A stretch of 64,000 nt of DNA from Alcaligenes pakistanensis (GCF_014652815.1 NZ_BMZN01000003.1:575429-639428); one strand, 5' to 3'; positions 26,550 through 36,666 are shown, counted from the first letter of the stretch. Translations and numbers: made by a program. The notes: generated by a model from the letters alone, not told the origin.

Positions 26550-28262
26550 TCAGTCGTCCTCGTTCTCTTCTTGCGGCCATTCAGCAGCCCCCGAATGGGT
26601 TACTGCCCCCTCGTTGGTTGGCCCAACCAGGCGTGAGTATTTTTCCAGCGCACCGGCCAGCCGGCCTCGCAAATAGGGCTGCCATTGCGTCTTGCGTAGG
26701 GCCAGTTCCTCATCGGACACATGCAGCTGCATACTGCTTTGCGTAGCGTCGATAGTGATACGATCGCCGTCGCGCACCAGACCGATGTTCCCGCCTGCCG
26801 CCGCTTCAGGGCTGGCATAGCCGATACACATACCGCGTGTCGCACCCGAAAAACGGCCATCCGTCAGCAGCGCCACTTTCTCGCCATTGCCATGACCGTA
26901 GATCGCGGCGGTAACGCTTAACATCTCGCGCATACCGGGGCCACCTTTAGGGCCTTCGTTGCGAATGATCAGTACATCGCCCGCCTCGTAGGCTTGTTTG
27001 GACACCACCGCCATACAGTCTTCTTCAGTTTCAAAAACGCGTGCACGCCCTTCAAAAACAAGAGACTTCAGACCGGCGATCTTCAGCAAGGCACCATCGG
27101 GGCACAGATTGCCCTTGAGTACGACCAAACCACCCGAAGCATGGATAGGCTGATCGCTGCTGCGCACAATGCGACCATCCACATCAGGGAAACTCTCCAG
27201 GGCCTCTGCCAGGGTTTCACCCGTAATGGTCAGTGCATCACCGTGCAAGTGGCCGCTTTTCAGCAGTGCCTTAAAGACCACTGGCACGCCGCCGATCACG
27301 TCCAGATCACGTGCCAAATAACGGCCACCGGGTTGCAAGTCGGCAATCAATGGCGTGCGGTTAAAGACCTCGGCCATATCGTCCGTGGTGAAACGAATGC
27401 CCACTTCGTGCGCAATAGCGGGAATATGCAAAGCCACGTTGGTCGATCCACCGGTAGCGGCGACAGCGGCAGTGGCGTTTTCCAGGCTCTTGCGTGTAAT
27501 GAGATCGCGCGGCAGTGGGCCACCGTTAGCCAGAATTTCCATCACGCGTCGACCCGCACGGCGAGCCAACGCGTGCCGTTGGCTGTACACCGCTGGGGTG
27601 GTCGAAGAACCTAGAAAAGACAAACCCAAGGCCTCGGCCACCATACCCATGGTGTTGGCCGTGAACTGGCCCGGACAGGAGCCGACGGTCATGGCACAGG
27701 TGCGCTCGATACCGTGCAGTTGCTCCAGGGAAATCGCCCCGGTCTGGTAGCGGCCCACGCCTTCAATGGCGGTCAGCACCGTATTTTCAGTGCCGTCAGG
27801 CGAGTAGCCCGGCAACATAGAACCGCCATAAATGAAAACCGAGGGCACGTTAAGCCGTGCCATGGCCATCAAAGTGCCAGGCAGTGTCTTGTCGCAACCG
27901 CCCAGGCCAACCAAAGCGTCATAGGCATGACCGCGCACCGCCACTTCCATACTGTCGGCGATCAACTCGCGCGAGACCAGACTCATACGCATGCCAGCGT
28001 GGTTCATGGAGGTACCGTCGGACACGGAAATCGTGTTCATCATGACGGGCACACCGCCGCCTTGGGCAACGCCCAAACGAACGCTGTCTGCCTGAGGGCC
28101 TAGCGATTTAGAGCAAGGTGTGTTGTCTCCGGCAGTGCCGATGATAGCGACCATCGAGCGGTCCAGATCATCATCATCCAGGCCGGTGGCCCGTAGAAAA
28201 GCTCGGTGTGGGGTGCGGGTCGCGCCCTCGGTAACTACTTTTGATCTATGTTTTTTTAGCAT
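26550..28262 (-). CDS. IlvD/Edd-family dehydratase
   Basis: This Fe-S dehydratase turns a 2,3-dihydroxyacid into a 2-oxo-3-deoxyacid. Three cluster cysteines are visible: NTPCSKSLG near residue 50, GGCDKTLPG near 123 and [12 protein letters not shown] near 195, the set expected of [2Fe-2S] IlvD-type enzymes. The 570 residues suit IlvD or a sugar-acid dehydratase. The start at 28262 has no clear ribosome site. Because it leads a sugar-acid transporter operon after a GntR gene, a dedicated catabolic role is more likely than branched-chain amino acid synthesis. Confidence 0.85.
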   Translation of the reverse strand: MLKKHRSKVVTEGATRTPHRAFLRATGLDDDDLDRSMVAIIGTAGDNTPCSKSLGPQADSVRLGVAQGGGVPVMMNTISVSDGTSMNHAGMRMSLVSRELIADSMEVAVRGHAYDALVGLGGCDKTLPGTLMAMARLNVPSVFIYGGSMLPGYSPDGTENTVLTAIEGVGRYQTGAISLEQLHGIERTCAMTVGSCPGQFTANTMGMVAEALGLSFLGSSTTPAVYSQRHALARRAGRRVMEILANGGPLPRDLITRKSLENATAAVAATGGSTNVALHIPAIAHEVGIRFTTDDMAEVFNRTPLIADLQPGGRYLARDLDVIGGVPVVFKALLKSGHLHGDALTITGETLAEALESFPDVDGRIVRSSDQPIHASGGLVVLKGNLCPDGALLKIAGLKSLVFEGRARVFETEEDCMAVVSKQAYEAGDVLIIRNEGPKGGPGMREMLSVTAAIYGHGNGEKVALLTDGRFSGATRGMCIGYASPEAAAGGNIGLVRDGDRITIDATQSSMQLHVSDEELALRKTQWQPYLRGRLAGALEKYSRLVGPTNEGAVTHSGAAEWPQEENEDD

Positions 28263-28298
28263 GGTCTTTGGTGGATGAGGAGTCGTTAAGAGATCGAT

Positions 28299-28991
28299 TT
28301 AATCGGCGAGATCCAGGCGGTCGAAGACCCAGGAGACATCCTCCTGAATGTATTGGCGCGCCTCGGTGAACTTTCCGGCACGTAGCGCTTTGATGGTGGA
28401 TTCGTGCAGTTGATCCGCGGAATCCTTGTTGTGCAGCAACTCGCGGGTTTCACGCAGATAAGCACCCGACTGCAGCCACAGGCTCTCGATCATGGCGAGC
28501 ATGACGGGGGACTGTGCCGCTCCGTAAATCGTGAAATGAAAGATCCGGTTTTTCTCAAGGCTGCTGGCAACGCCTTGGGGCGTGCGGCGCTCTTGAGTGA
28601 TTTCCCCTGCCAGTTGTTCAAGCTGGTCCAGCAAGGCCGAGGTGAGGTAAGGACCGGCCCACTCCGTGACCGTGCCTTCGATCAGGACACGGGCGCGACG
28701 AATATCGCTCAGGCAGGCTTTGGTAATCAGGGGGACACGCGTAGTGCCGTTGGGCAAGGGCTCCAAGCCCTGCTGGGCGACCAGACGGCGCAGCGCTTCA
28801 CGCACAGGCATCGTGCTGGTGCCCAGCGCATCGGCCAGATATTGAATGCCGAGCACTTGGCCGGCACGGTATTCACCGTGCATCAACTTATTGCGTAAGG
28901 CTTGATAGACCGCTTCGTTGACGGATTGCCGCACGATGGGTTGAAAAGCCTCAAGCGGAGCGCTTGTGCTGGGAGCATCTGAATGTTTCAT
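28299..28991 (-). CDS. GntR-family (FadR/FCD subgroup) transcriptional regulator
   Basis: The 230-residue regulator has an N-terminal winged helix (residues 20-85, with MPVREALRRLVAQQGLEPLPNGTTRVP) and a helical C-terminal FCD ligand domain (about 95-220). FCD regulators usually bind carboxylic acids and repress the adjacent catabolic genes. It lies 36 bases upstream of the dehydratase on the same strand, so it is probably the first gene of the operon and autoregulated. I found no convincing operator; 28992-29161 holds no gene. Confidence 0.9.
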   Translation of the reverse strand: MKHSDAPSTSAPLEAFQPIVRQSVNEAVYQALRNKLMHGEYRAGQVLGIQYLADALGTSTMPVREALRRLVAQQGLEPLPNGTTRVPLITKACLSDIRRARVLIEGTVTEWAGPYLTSALLDQLEQLAGEITQERRTPQGVASSLEKNRIFHFTIYGAAQSPVMLAMIESLWLQSGAYLRETRELLHNKDSADQLHESTIKALRAGKFTEARQYIQEDVSWVFDRLDLAD

Positions 28992-29161
28992 TAAATTCCG
29001 TCACAAAGTGAATTCGACCAATGATTTGTGATATTTGATCAATTCTAAGGACGGACTTCCCCAACAACAAATCAGAGCAAACCCTTACCACCTTCCTTGG
29101 GGATACGCGGCTTGGCAAGCGCTTTTGCCTGTCCACGCACCCCGATCAGTAAGGCGCCAAA

Positions 29162-29650
29162 TCAAGTGGTAGCGCCGCTTAGCGCAGGAATTGGCAGCTC
29201 ATTCAGCCCTTTGAATTCTTGCAAAGAAAAGCTGGTTTGTGCCTGTCTAACACCCGGCAAGCGATGCAGTTTTCGTTGCAGCAGTTCGGAATAGCTATCA
29301 AGATCTTTGGCAACGACCATCAGCAAAAAATCGGCCGGACCAGCAATGCCATGGCACATCACCACCTCGGGAATATCGCGCACAGCCTCGACAAACTCGA
29401 CCGAGCGGGCTTCGTTTTGAAAGTCGACACTGATACTGACAAAGGCCACCACCCCGTACCCCAAACCGCGGCGGTCGAGCCTGGCCTGGTAGCCGGCGAT
29501 CAATCCGGATTCTTCCATGCGCCGAATTCGACGCCAGCAAGGCGACTGCGATATGCCCACCTTTTGAGCCAGCTCGCTGGTCGTGAGCCTGGCGTTTCGC
29601 TGCAGTTCTGCCAACAACTTGCAGTCCACCTCATCCAGTTCTATTTGCAT
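29162..29650 (-). CDS. kynR: Lrp/AsnC-family regulator, probable KynR
   Basis: About 162 residues with an N-terminal helix-turn-helix (LDEVDCKLLAELQRNARLTTSELAQKVGISQSPCWRRI) and a C-terminal RAM ligand domain. It is divergent from kynA, the arrangement known for KynR, the kynurenine-responsive activator of tryptophan catabolism in Pseudomonas and Burkholderia. I use the ATG at 29650, which gives the normal Lrp N-terminus; another at 29662 is close by. The KynR identity rests on position and family. Confidence 0.8.
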   Translation of the reverse strand: MQIELDEVDCKLLAELQRNARLTTSELAQKVGISQSPCWRRIRRMEESGLIAGYQARLDRRGLGYGVVAFVSISVDFQNEARSVEFVEAVRDIPEVVMCHGIAGPADFLLMVVAKDLDSYSELLQRKLHRLPGVRQAQTSFSLQEFKGLNELPIPALSGATT

Positions 29651-29988
29651 AAAAAAATCCATTTTTGAAAATTTAGAGAAAAAATTATGCGTCCACGAAA
29701 AACAGCTTGGCACAAGTCTCTTAAATACATAAGATCAACGCATAAAATTAAGTGGGACTTGTTCCTGAAACCACAGACAAATCCCCTCTTTGCCCAGGCA
29801 AGCGCCTACCCGGTTGACCCCACCCTGTCTGCCCATCATTAGCGGCAAACGCAGCGCCCAGCGGCTCTCTCCCTGAAGCGCGAAACATTCACTGGTGAAA
29901 TCAGGCTACATGCGCATGTCGGGCTCTAACAAACGATAATGTTCGGCATATCACAAACGCCATTATTAACGTACGGGAGACAGAATCA
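29651..29988. promoter_or_regulatory. Divergent kynR-kynA intergenic region
   Basis: These 338 bases must contain the promoters and Lrp-type binding sites for kynR and kynA. The left 120 bases are A+T-rich, and the right end carries GGGAG before the kynA start. I could not pick out a convincing operator palindrome. No additional gene is apparent. Confidence 0.5.
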
Positions 29989-30861
29989 ATGAATGCTTCC
30001 AAAGCATCGGCTGACAAGGAATTCAGCGACACAGAGCGCATCGTTTCGGAAGAAAAGGCGCAATTGGATTTCAGCCAATCCATGAGCTATGGCGATTACC
30101 TGCACCTGGACGAAGTGCTGGGCGCGCAGCACCCGCTCTCCCCTGCTCACGACGAAATGTTGTTCATCATCCAGCACCAGACCAGCGAACTCTGGATGAA
30201 GCTGATGCTGCACGAATTGAACGCGGCCACCGCCTCCGTCGCCGCGGACCGCTACGCCGACAGCTTCAAGATGTTGGCACGCGTCTCGCGCATCATGGAG
30301 CAACTGGTCAGCGCCTGGACCGTCCTGTCAACGATGACCCCGCCGGAATACACCGCCATGCGCCCGTATCTGGCCAGTTCCAGCGGTTTCCAAAGCGCGC
30401 AATATCGCTGTATTGAGTTCGCCCTGGGCAACAAGAATGCGGCCATGCTCAAACCCCATGCGCACAGAGCCGACCTGTTAAGCCAAGTCGAGGCAGCGTA
30501 TCGCGCCCCTTCGCTTTACGACGAGTCGCTGCGCCTGTTGGCACGCCAGGGCTTTGATATCCCAGCCGACCATCTGGAGCGTGACTGGACTCAACCCTAT
30601 GTTGCCAGCCCCGAAGTCGAAGCCGCCTGGCTGCAGGTTTATCGCGACCCGTATGCTCACTGGGATCTTTACCAACTCGGCGAAAAACTGACCGATATTG
30701 AGGACGCTTTCCGCCTTTGGCGTTTCCGTCACGTCACAACAGTCGAACGCGTTATCGGCTTTAAGCGTGGAACGGGTGGCACGGGTGGCGTCAGCTACCT
30801 GCGCAAGATGCTGGACGTCGTGCTGTTCCCCGAGATCTGGACTGTTCGGACCGCACTGTGA
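29989..30861 (+). CDS. kynA: Tryptophan 2,3-dioxygenase
   Basis: This haem dioxygenase opens the indole ring of L-tryptophan to give N-formylkynurenine. The distal-site signature [18 protein letters not shown] lies near residue 57, [25 protein letters not shown] near 118 and the haem-ligand and loop region [17 protein letters not shown] near 262. The 290 residues are typical. It overlaps the formamidase gene by four bases and starts a three-gene operon. Confidence 0.97.
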   Translation: MNASKASADKEFSDTERIVSEEKAQLDFSQSMSYGDYLHLDEVLGAQHPLSPAHDEMLFIIQHQTSELWMKLMLHELNAATASVAADRYADSFKMLARVSRIMEQLVSAWTVLSTMTPPEYTAMRPYLASSSGFQSAQYRCIEFALGNKNAAMLKPHAHRADLLSQVEAAYRAPSLYDESLRLLARQGFDIPADHLERDWTQPYVASPEVEAAWLQVYRDPYAHWDLYQLGEKLTDIEDAFRLWRFRHVTTVERVIGFKRGTGGTGGVSYLRKMLDVVLFPEIWTVRTAL

Positions 30862-31766
30862 CGCAGGCCTCAAAACACACTCTCTCTGCCGAGGTGCGAG
30901 AGCGCGAGTATTCGCCAAGCTCCTGTATAGGCGGCAACTATGCGCCGTACATTGAGGAATACGCCACGCTCAGCAAGGCCGCCTTGAACAGCGCGTCCAG
31001 GCATGTCGAGCTAGCGTATGGCAGTGCTGCGGCGCATACGCTCGACCTCTTTTTGCCGGAGCACGGTGACTCGGAACCACTCCCGCCGCTACTGCTGTTT
31101 ATTCATGGCGGTTACTGGCAGGAGCTCTCCAAGGCGTCCTCCTTATTCGCTGCCCCGGATTGCACCCAGGCTGGCATTGCCTTTGCCGCCATTGACTACA
31201 CCTTGGCACCGCAGGCTAGCGTCCATGACATGGTGCTTGAATGTCGTAAGGCATTACGCTGGTTGCACCAGCACGGGGAAGAATTAGGCTTTGACCCTCA
31301 ACGCATCATCGTTGCCGGTAGCTCAGCCGGTGCGCATTTGGCTGCCATGTGCTGTCTGCGGGGGTGGAAGGACGACGCTGATTTACCGGCTGGAACGCCT
31401 GCAGCGGCAGTACTTGTGTCGGGCATCTACGATCTGCAGCCCCTTATTGGCACCAGCATCAATGAGGCGCTCTCCCTGGACGAGTCCAGCGCACTGACGG
31501 TCAGCCCGCAAGGGTTTGATTTGACGGGTTTTCCTCCCTCCATCATTAGCTGGGGCGAGATAGAAACCTCGGAGTTCAAACGACAGAGCCAGGCTTTTGC
31601 AGAGCTACTCGACGCGATGAGCGTGCAGTACGGGACGTCCATCGAAATGCCTGCACGCAATCACTTCAATGTCATTCTTGACCTGGCTCGCCCCAACACG
31701 AGCCTGGGCGATGCGACGCGCGCACTTTTTGCGTCGCTGCCGGTCACCTTTACTCGGAGCAAGTAA
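30858..31766 (+). CDS. Alpha/beta-hydrolase arylformamidase (N-formylkynurenine hydrolase)
   Basis: The position after kynA and the motifs indicate hydrolysis of N-formylkynurenine to kynurenine. The protein is not a KynB-type metal cyclase but an alpha/beta hydrolase like the animal AFMID enzyme: the oxyanion motif HGGYW near residue 76, the nucleophile serine in GSSAGAHL near 155 and a catalytic histidine in ARNHFNVI near 272. Length 302 residues. It overlaps kynA by four bases and shares one base with the RidA gene. Confidence 0.88.
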   Translation: MTQASKHTLSAEVREREYSPSSCIGGNYAPYIEEYATLSKAALNSASRHVELAYGSAAAHTLDLFLPEHGDSEPLPPLLLFIHGGYWQELSKASSLFAAPDCTQAGIAFAAIDYTLAPQASVHDMVLECRKALRWLHQHGEELGFDPQRIIVAGSSAGAHLAAMCCLRGWKDDADLPAGTPAAAVLVSGIYDLQPLIGTSINEALSLDESSALTVSPQGFDLTGFPPSIISWGEIETSEFKRQSQAFAELLDAMSVQYGTSIEMPARNHFNVILDLARPNTSLGDATRALFASLPVTFTRSK

Positions 31767-32143
31767 TGAAACACGTTGTCGACGTCGGGCTTCCGCCCCT
31801 GAAGCAAGCGTTTTCATGGGCAGTCAAAGCCAAAGGTGAAATGCTGTTCATGGTGAACGGGCCTGTGCGGCCGGATGGCAGCATAGACACGGGGCCCATC
31901 GAACAGCAGGCTCGCCTGACCTTTTCCAACCTGCAGCGTGCCACGCAAGCGGCGGGCGGTACGCTGGAAAATGTCACCCAAGTGCTCATCTACATGACTG
32001 ATGTAGCAGACATGGATGTTATTGATAGGGTGTATCGCGAGTTTTTCTCCGCCCCCTACCCTAACCGCGCCAGCGTGGGCGTAGCGGCCTTGGTCGAGCC
32101 GGGCATGAAGCTGGAAGTGGTGGCTTACGCCATGATTCCCTAG
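31766..32143 (+). CDS. RidA-family protein
   Basis: The 125-residue RidA/YjgF-type protein has the arginine in PYPNRASVGV near residue 101 and the glutamate in KLEVVAYAMIP near the end that define imine/enamine deaminases of this family. In the kyn operon it may clear a reactive enamine from downstream kynurenine or aminomuconate chemistry; 2-aminomuconate deaminases belong to the same superfamily. Its exact substrate cannot be read from sequence. Confidence 0.88.
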   Translation: MKHVVDVGLPPLKQAFSWAVKAKGEMLFMVNGPVRPDGSIDTGPIEQQARLTFSNLQRATQAAGGTLENVTQVLIYMTDVADMDVIDRVYREFFSAPYPNRASVGVAALVEPGMKLEVVAYAMIP

Positions 32144-32193
32144 CGCTAGAAAAGGCGGGCAAGCGGCGGCCACGCCCTTGCCTGCACGCTTAA

Positions 32194-33159
32194 TTACAGC
32201 GAATCAAATGGGTCTTGTGTGCTTGGCAAACCAGTGTCATCGCCCAGCACAAAACGCGGGATAAATTGCAGTACATATTGCCGCATGGCTTCCACCAGAC
32301 GCTGCGCATCGGGCCGCAGTTCGCGGGATCGCAAAGACACCACGCCGACCATATAAGGCACGTGAATATCAATCGGGCGTAGCACCACGTTCGGCAGAGG
32401 CAGGCCGTGGGCGGTGAAAGGATCAATCAGGGACACGCCAACGCCTTGGCTAGCCAGAACCAGGCCTTCCAGCGATGAGGCAACCTCGATATGACGGATA
32501 TCTTCCGGCGCTTCCGGGCTCGCGCGCAGCAAGGCGGTGGCCAAGGTGTGGCGCAAGCGGTGGCGGTTCTGGATCGAGATCAAGGGCGTGCCTTGAATAT
32601 CGCTTAAGCGCACCAGTTCCTGCTTTGCCAATGGATGGTTCACGGACATGCCCAGTAAGCAGGGACTTTGCCCGGACCAATGCAAGGTGCAGCCATCAAT
32701 ATCCAGCGGCAGACTGGTTACAGCCAGGTCTGCCCGCCCTTCGTCGATAGCCTGCACCACTTCTTCCGGTTTAACCGTGTCAATAATCAGCTTTTGCTTG
32801 AAGGCCGGATCGTGCTGCTCCATGATGCCCAGGGCTTGCGGCAACAAGCCGAGAGCCAGGGCATGGGTCGCGACGATACGCAGGGGCCGCAAGCCCCCAC
32901 GCGCGATTTCCAGGGCACGGCTTTGCAGTACCTCCAGGTTCATCAGTACAGGCCGGGCTTCCAGATAAAACTCGCGCCCTTGCTCGGTCAGGGTGACCTG
33001 CGGACGGGTGCGTGTAAAAAGTCTGAAACCCAGTTCCTGCTCCATCTCCTGGATCTGCCGACTGACCACCGGCTGAGAGCGGTCAAGCAGTCGGCCGGCA
33101 GCGGTCACACTGCCTGCGGACATCACAGCTGCAAAAGCTTCTAATTGGCGAATTTCCAT
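32194..33159 (-). CDS. LysR-family transcriptional regulator
   Basis: 321 residues: an N-terminal helix-turn-helix (MEIRQLEAFAAVMSAGSVTAAGRLLDRSQPVVSRQIQEME, residues 1-40) and a periplasmic-binding-protein-like effector domain (about 90-290). It converges on the kyn operon and is followed on its own strand by nothing within 50 bases, so its target is not obvious. panB lies 64 bases upstream-side on the same strand. Target unknown. Confidence 0.88.
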   Translation of the reverse strand: MEIRQLEAFAAVMSAGSVTAAGRLLDRSQPVVSRQIQEMEQELGFRLFTRTRPQVTLTEQGREFYLEARPVLMNLEVLQSRALEIARGGLRPLRIVATHALALGLLPQALGIMEQHDPAFKQKLIIDTVKPEEVVQAIDEGRADLAVTSLPLDIDGCTLHWSGQSPCLLGMSVNHPLAKQELVRLSDIQGTPLISIQNRHRLRHTLATALLRASPEAPEDIRHIEVASSLEGLVLASQGVGVSLIDPFTAHGLPLPNVVLRPIDIHVPYMVGVVSLRSRELRPDAQRLVEAMRQYVLQFIPRFVLGDDTGLPSTQDPFDSL

Positions 33160-33223
33160 GTCGTTCTATGTGAATGCCGCATTTATCAACATGAAATATT
33201 CTAATGGGTAATAGTTAGCCGGA

Positions 33224-34045
33224 CTAGCGTTTGACACCGAAACATTGATCCAGCGTGGGGAAAGAGCCATCACGCACTTCAGACGCGTATTGCGCTGCGG
33301 CTTGCGAGATCAAGGCACCCACATCTGCATAAGGCTTGGCGAATTTGGGGATTTTGCCATTAGTCAGGCCCAAAATGTCTTCCGTTACCAAAACCTGACC
33401 ATCACATGCGGGCGATGCGCCAATACCAATGGTAGGGATGGAAATAGATTCGGTGATACGGCGACCCAGACCTTCAGCCACACCTTCCAGTACAACACCC
33501 CAGGCACCGGCCTGAGCATGCGCCACGGCATCTTCCAGCACGCGCTGGGCGGCGGCATCGGTCATGCCTTGGGCTTTGTAACCGCCCATAGTGTTGACGT
33601 ACTGCGGCATCAACCCAACGTGGGCCAGCACAGGTACGCCGCGCTCGACCAGGAAGCGGGTGGTCTCTGCCATGACTTGGCCACCTTCCAGCTTGACGGC
33701 CTGTGCGCCACTGGCTGCCAGCATACGCGATGCATTGGCAAAGGCCTGCTGGGGTGATTCCTGATAGCTACCAAACGGCATATCCACGACAATACAAGCG
33801 TGTTGAGTCGCACGCACCACGGCGGCAGCGTGGGCAGCCATCATATCGACGGTAATGCTTAGGGTGTCGGGCATGGCATAGCCCACCATAGCAGTCGAAT
33901 CGCCCACCAGAATCATATCCAGGTGCTCGTCCAGCATACGTGCGATAGGCGCGATATAGGCTGTTAACGCAGCAATTTTTTGTTTGCCCTTGCAGGCGGT
34001 CAGGGCGGGAACGCTTACGCGAACCTGCGTGGTATGTACGCTCAT
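33224..34045 (-). CDS. panB: 3-methyl-2-oxobutanoate hydroxymethyltransferase
   Basis: PanB transfers a hydroxymethyl group from methylene-tetrahydrofolate to ketoisovalerate, the first committed step to pantothenate and CoA. The metal-binding site is visible in LVGDSTAMV near residue 44, and DMPFGSY near 84, LEGG near 115 and GIGASPACDGQVLV near 202 follow. The 273 residues are normal. GGAG precedes the ATG. panC is not beside it. Confidence 0.96.
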   Translation of the reverse strand: MSVHTTQVRVSVPALTACKGKQKIAALTAYIAPIARMLDEHLDMILVGDSTAMVGYAMPDTLSITVDMMAAHAAAVVRATQHACIVVDMPFGSYQESPQQAFANASRMLAASGAQAVKLEGGQVMAETTRFLVERGVPVLAHVGLMPQYVNTMGGYKAQGMTDAAAQRVLEDAVAHAQAGAWGVVLEGVAEGLGRRITESISIPTIGIGASPACDGQVLVTEDILGLTNGKIPKFAKPYADVGALISQAAAQYASEVRDGSFPTLDQCFGVKR

Positions 34046-34345
34046 ACTTACTCCAGCTGGAATCCCATAGGCAAACGCTTATATGGGATTATGAATGATG
34101 CAGATTGCAACATCTTAAGAAAAATTCCAGTCGACGCCTCTATAATCGCCGCAGGACAAAAAACAATAAGCTAATTTCCTGCCTACGTACAAGCTTCGCG
34201 TGTCCATCCCATGCGGATTCAGGTCCTTTTAAGGACATTCACTTTGACACTGCCTGTACGCTAGAGCCCGATCGTTCCCAATGCGCGGTGGTTGCAGCAG
34301 CCATGTCCTGGCTGTTTTGCCGTGCACTCAACCGAGGAGAGACCT

Positions 34346-35200
34346 ATGTCGACTACCCCCCCAACAATCACCTTCCATGACGATAACCGTGCGCCGCAAC
34401 TGGGCATGGGCGTCTGGCAGGTTCCTGTCGAGCAAACGGCAGATGTCGTGTGCAGTGGCATCGACGCGGGCTACCGCCTGATCGACACCGCCGCTATCTA
34501 CGGCAACGAAGCCGAGGTCGGACAAGGCATTCGTCAGTCCACCGTACCCCGCGAAGAATTGTTTGTGACCACCAAGCTGTGGAACGACATGCATGGCCAT
34601 GAGAACACTCGCGCCGCCTTTGAAGAAAGCATGGACAAGCTGCAGCTGGACTATGTGGATCTATACCTGATTCACTGGCCTGTGCCCAAGAACCGCCAGT
34701 ACATGCAGTCCTGGGAAACGCTGATCAATTTGCGCAATGAGGGCCGTGTGAAATCCATTGGTGTGTGCAATTTCCTGCCCCAGCACCTGCAAACCTTGCT
34801 GGATAAGACCGGTGTTCTGCCCGTCTTGAACCAGATTGAGCTGCACCCTGGCTTTCAGCAGGCAGAATCCCGCCACTACCATATTGACCACGCCATCCAG
34901 ACTCAGGCCTGGAGCCCGCTGGGATTGGGCACGCTGTGGGACAACCCGGTGCTGAACAAGATTGCCAAGGAGCATGGTCGTTCCGTAGCTCAAATCATGC
35001 TGCGCTGGCAGATTCAACTGGGCAATATGGTGATTACCAAGTCCAACTCCGCCCAGCGTCAACGCGACAATATGGACATTTTCAGCTTTGAACTAAGCGA
35101 ACAGGATATGGCGGCTATTGCCAGTCTGGACCAGCCCGAAGGCCGTCTTGGCCCTGATCCAGAACTGTTCCGCTTGCCCAAAAGCACCGTCCAGGACTAA
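34346..35200 (+). CDS. Aldo/keto reductase
   Basis: This NADPH-dependent TIM-barrel reductase has 284 residues. The tetrad is visible: Asp-Tyr in LIDTAAIYGNE near residue 40-50, Lys in TKLWND near 75 and His in YLIHWP near 108. The C-terminal coenzyme motif ITKSNS is present near 233. It resembles 2,5-diketo-D-gluconate reductases. The start at 34346 follows GAGGAGA; the frame is open from 34292. It overlaps the converging MFS gene at the 3' end by four bases. The 300 bases before it, 34046-34345, contain only a short GTCCTT/AAGGAC hairpin. Confidence 0.92.
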   Translation: MSTTPPTITFHDDNRAPQLGMGVWQVPVEQTADVVCSGIDAGYRLIDTAAIYGNEAEVGQGIRQSTVPREELFVTTKLWNDMHGHENTRAAFEESMDKLQLDYVDLYLIHWPVPKNRQYMQSWETLINLRNEGRVKSIGVCNFLPQHLQTLLDKTGVLPVLNQIELHPGFQQAESRHYHIDHAIQTQAWSPLGLGTLWDNPVLNKIAKEHGRSVAQIMLRWQIQLGNMVITKSNSAQRQRDNMDIFSFELSEQDMAAIASLDQPEGRLGPDPELFRLPKSTVQD

Positions 35201-36612
35201 GTCGTAGGACGCACCCGGCGCGCTGGCCCGGACAAAAAGGCCGCGAGCAGGGGTGCCAAGGCGAATAGCCACAGCAGCGCCTGCGCCGACTGGCGTGCGC
35301 CCTGCACCCCACCGGGGTCTACGAAGCCCGAAGCCGTTGTAATAATCCCCGCCAAGGCCGCACCCAATGCCATCGTGAACAACTGCAAGGTGGTAATGGC
35401 GGCCGAGGCAATATTCTCCTGCCCCTTGGGCGCAGAATGAAAAACCCGCGTCAGCAGATGCGGCCAAGCAAGGCCAATCCCCAGTCCGACCCCCAATAAA
35501 GACAGGTACAGGGCCCAAGAATAATCAGTGCCTTCACTCAAACCGACCCAAGGGATGAATACGCCCAGAGCGGCCAGGGACACGCCCGAGAGCACAGGCC
35601 CGGCAATAATCAGCCTGTCCCCGGTTTTCAGGCTACGGCTGGAACTGGCAATTGAACCCAAGGTCCAGCCACCCGACATCAAGGCCGTCAGATAACCGGC
35701 TTTAAGTGGGCTCATGTGGTGGATGATCTGCAGAAAATACGGAATGAAGATTTCCGTGGCCACTGCCACGCTGACCAGGCCAATACCCGCATACAAACTG
35801 CCCAAGGCCGTGCTGATCGAATAAGTACCTTGAGGAAAAAGCCGGCTAGTGGACTGGCGATCTGCACGGGCCATTAAATAAACCAGAATCGCACCGCCCA
35901 GCACTCCGGCCAGATTAATCATCCAGGAGGTGGACAGGCTACCTGCCGACATCACCAGCACAGAGGCTGTCAGCAGCAAGACCTTGCCTAGGGTGGAGCC
36001 GGATTTACGCGTTTCAGGCGCACGCGCATCACGCAACTGCGTCCAGACCAGCACGGCCAGCAAAGCCGCACAGGGCAAGACACTCCAGAAGGCCAGACGC
36101 CATTGCCCCATCTGGGCAAAGATACCGCCAATAGCGGGGCCGGATAAGGTTGCCACGCCCCACATACTAGACACCAGTGCCATCACCCGCGGCCAAAGAC
36201 GCTCGTCAAAGACTAGCCGGATCGAGGAATAGCTGAGACCCAGCAACAAGCCGCCCCCCAAACCCTGGACCGTGCGGGCAAACAGCAAGAAAGGCATAGA
36301 CGGTGCCACGGCGCACAAGGTGGTGCCAATGGCAAAAAACAGCAGCGAGATCAAGAAGCTGTGTCGCAGACCCAGTTTTTCCAGCACTTGGGGTGACAGG
36401 GCCGAACCCAGAATGGAGGCCACCACGAACAGCGTCGTATTCCAGGCGTAGTACTCCAGCCCGCCAATATCCTCCACCACAGAAGGCAGAATCGTTGTCG
36501 CCACATACACGTTAATCGCATGGACAGCCACGCCTCCGGCCAATGCCAAGGAGCGCAAACCATTGCGGCCAGACAGTAATTCAGACCAAGACGCTTCTTG
36601 GGTATTTTGCAT
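35197..36612 (-). CDS. MFS drug-resistance-type exporter
   Basis: A 471-residue major facilitator with at least 12 hydrophobic helices. The TM5-like motif VSSMWGVATLSGPAIGG and the EmrB/QacA-type FARTVQGLGGGLLLG place it with drug:H+ antiporters. The start at 36612 is supported by GGAAAAAG. It is separated from upstream acnA by a terminator, so it is its own unit. The substrate is unknown. Confidence 0.88.
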   Translation of the reverse strand: MQNTQEASWSELLSGRNGLRSLALAGGVAVHAINVYVATTILPSVVEDIGGLEYYAWNTTLFVVASILGSALSPQVLEKLGLRHSFLISLLFFAIGTTLCAVAPSMPFLLFARTVQGLGGGLLLGLSYSSIRLVFDERLWPRVMALVSSMWGVATLSGPAIGGIFAQMGQWRLAFWSVLPCAALLAVLVWTQLRDARAPETRKSGSTLGKVLLLTASVLVMSAGSLSTSWMINLAGVLGGAILVYLMARADRQSTSRLFPQGTYSISTALGSLYAGIGLVSVAVATEIFIPYFLQIIHHMSPLKAGYLTALMSGGWTLGSIASSSRSLKTGDRLIIAGPVLSGVSLAALGVFIPWVGLSEGTDYSWALYLSLLGVGLGIGLAWPHLLTRVFHSAPKGQENIASAAITTLQLFTMALGAALAGIITTASGFVDPGGVQGARQSAQALLWLFALAPLLAAFLSGPARRVRPTT

Positions 36613-36629
36613 TTTTTCTTTTTCCAAGC

Positions 36630-36652
36630 AAAAAACCGGCAAAAATGCCGGC
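36630..36652 (-). terminator. Rho-independent terminator after acnA
   Basis: Read on the minus strand, the stem CCGGC/GCCGG with loop ATTTTT is followed by TTTTTT. It lies about 85 bases beyond the acnA stop and just upstream of the MFS start. Confidence 0.8.
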
Positions 36653-36666
36653 TCTTAAACACACAA

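Noticed and set aside
26550-28262. Housekeeping ilvD for valine/isoleucine synthesis
   Set aside because: Family motifs cannot exclude it, but the position inside a GntR/TRAP sugar-acid operon makes a catabolic dehydratase more likely.
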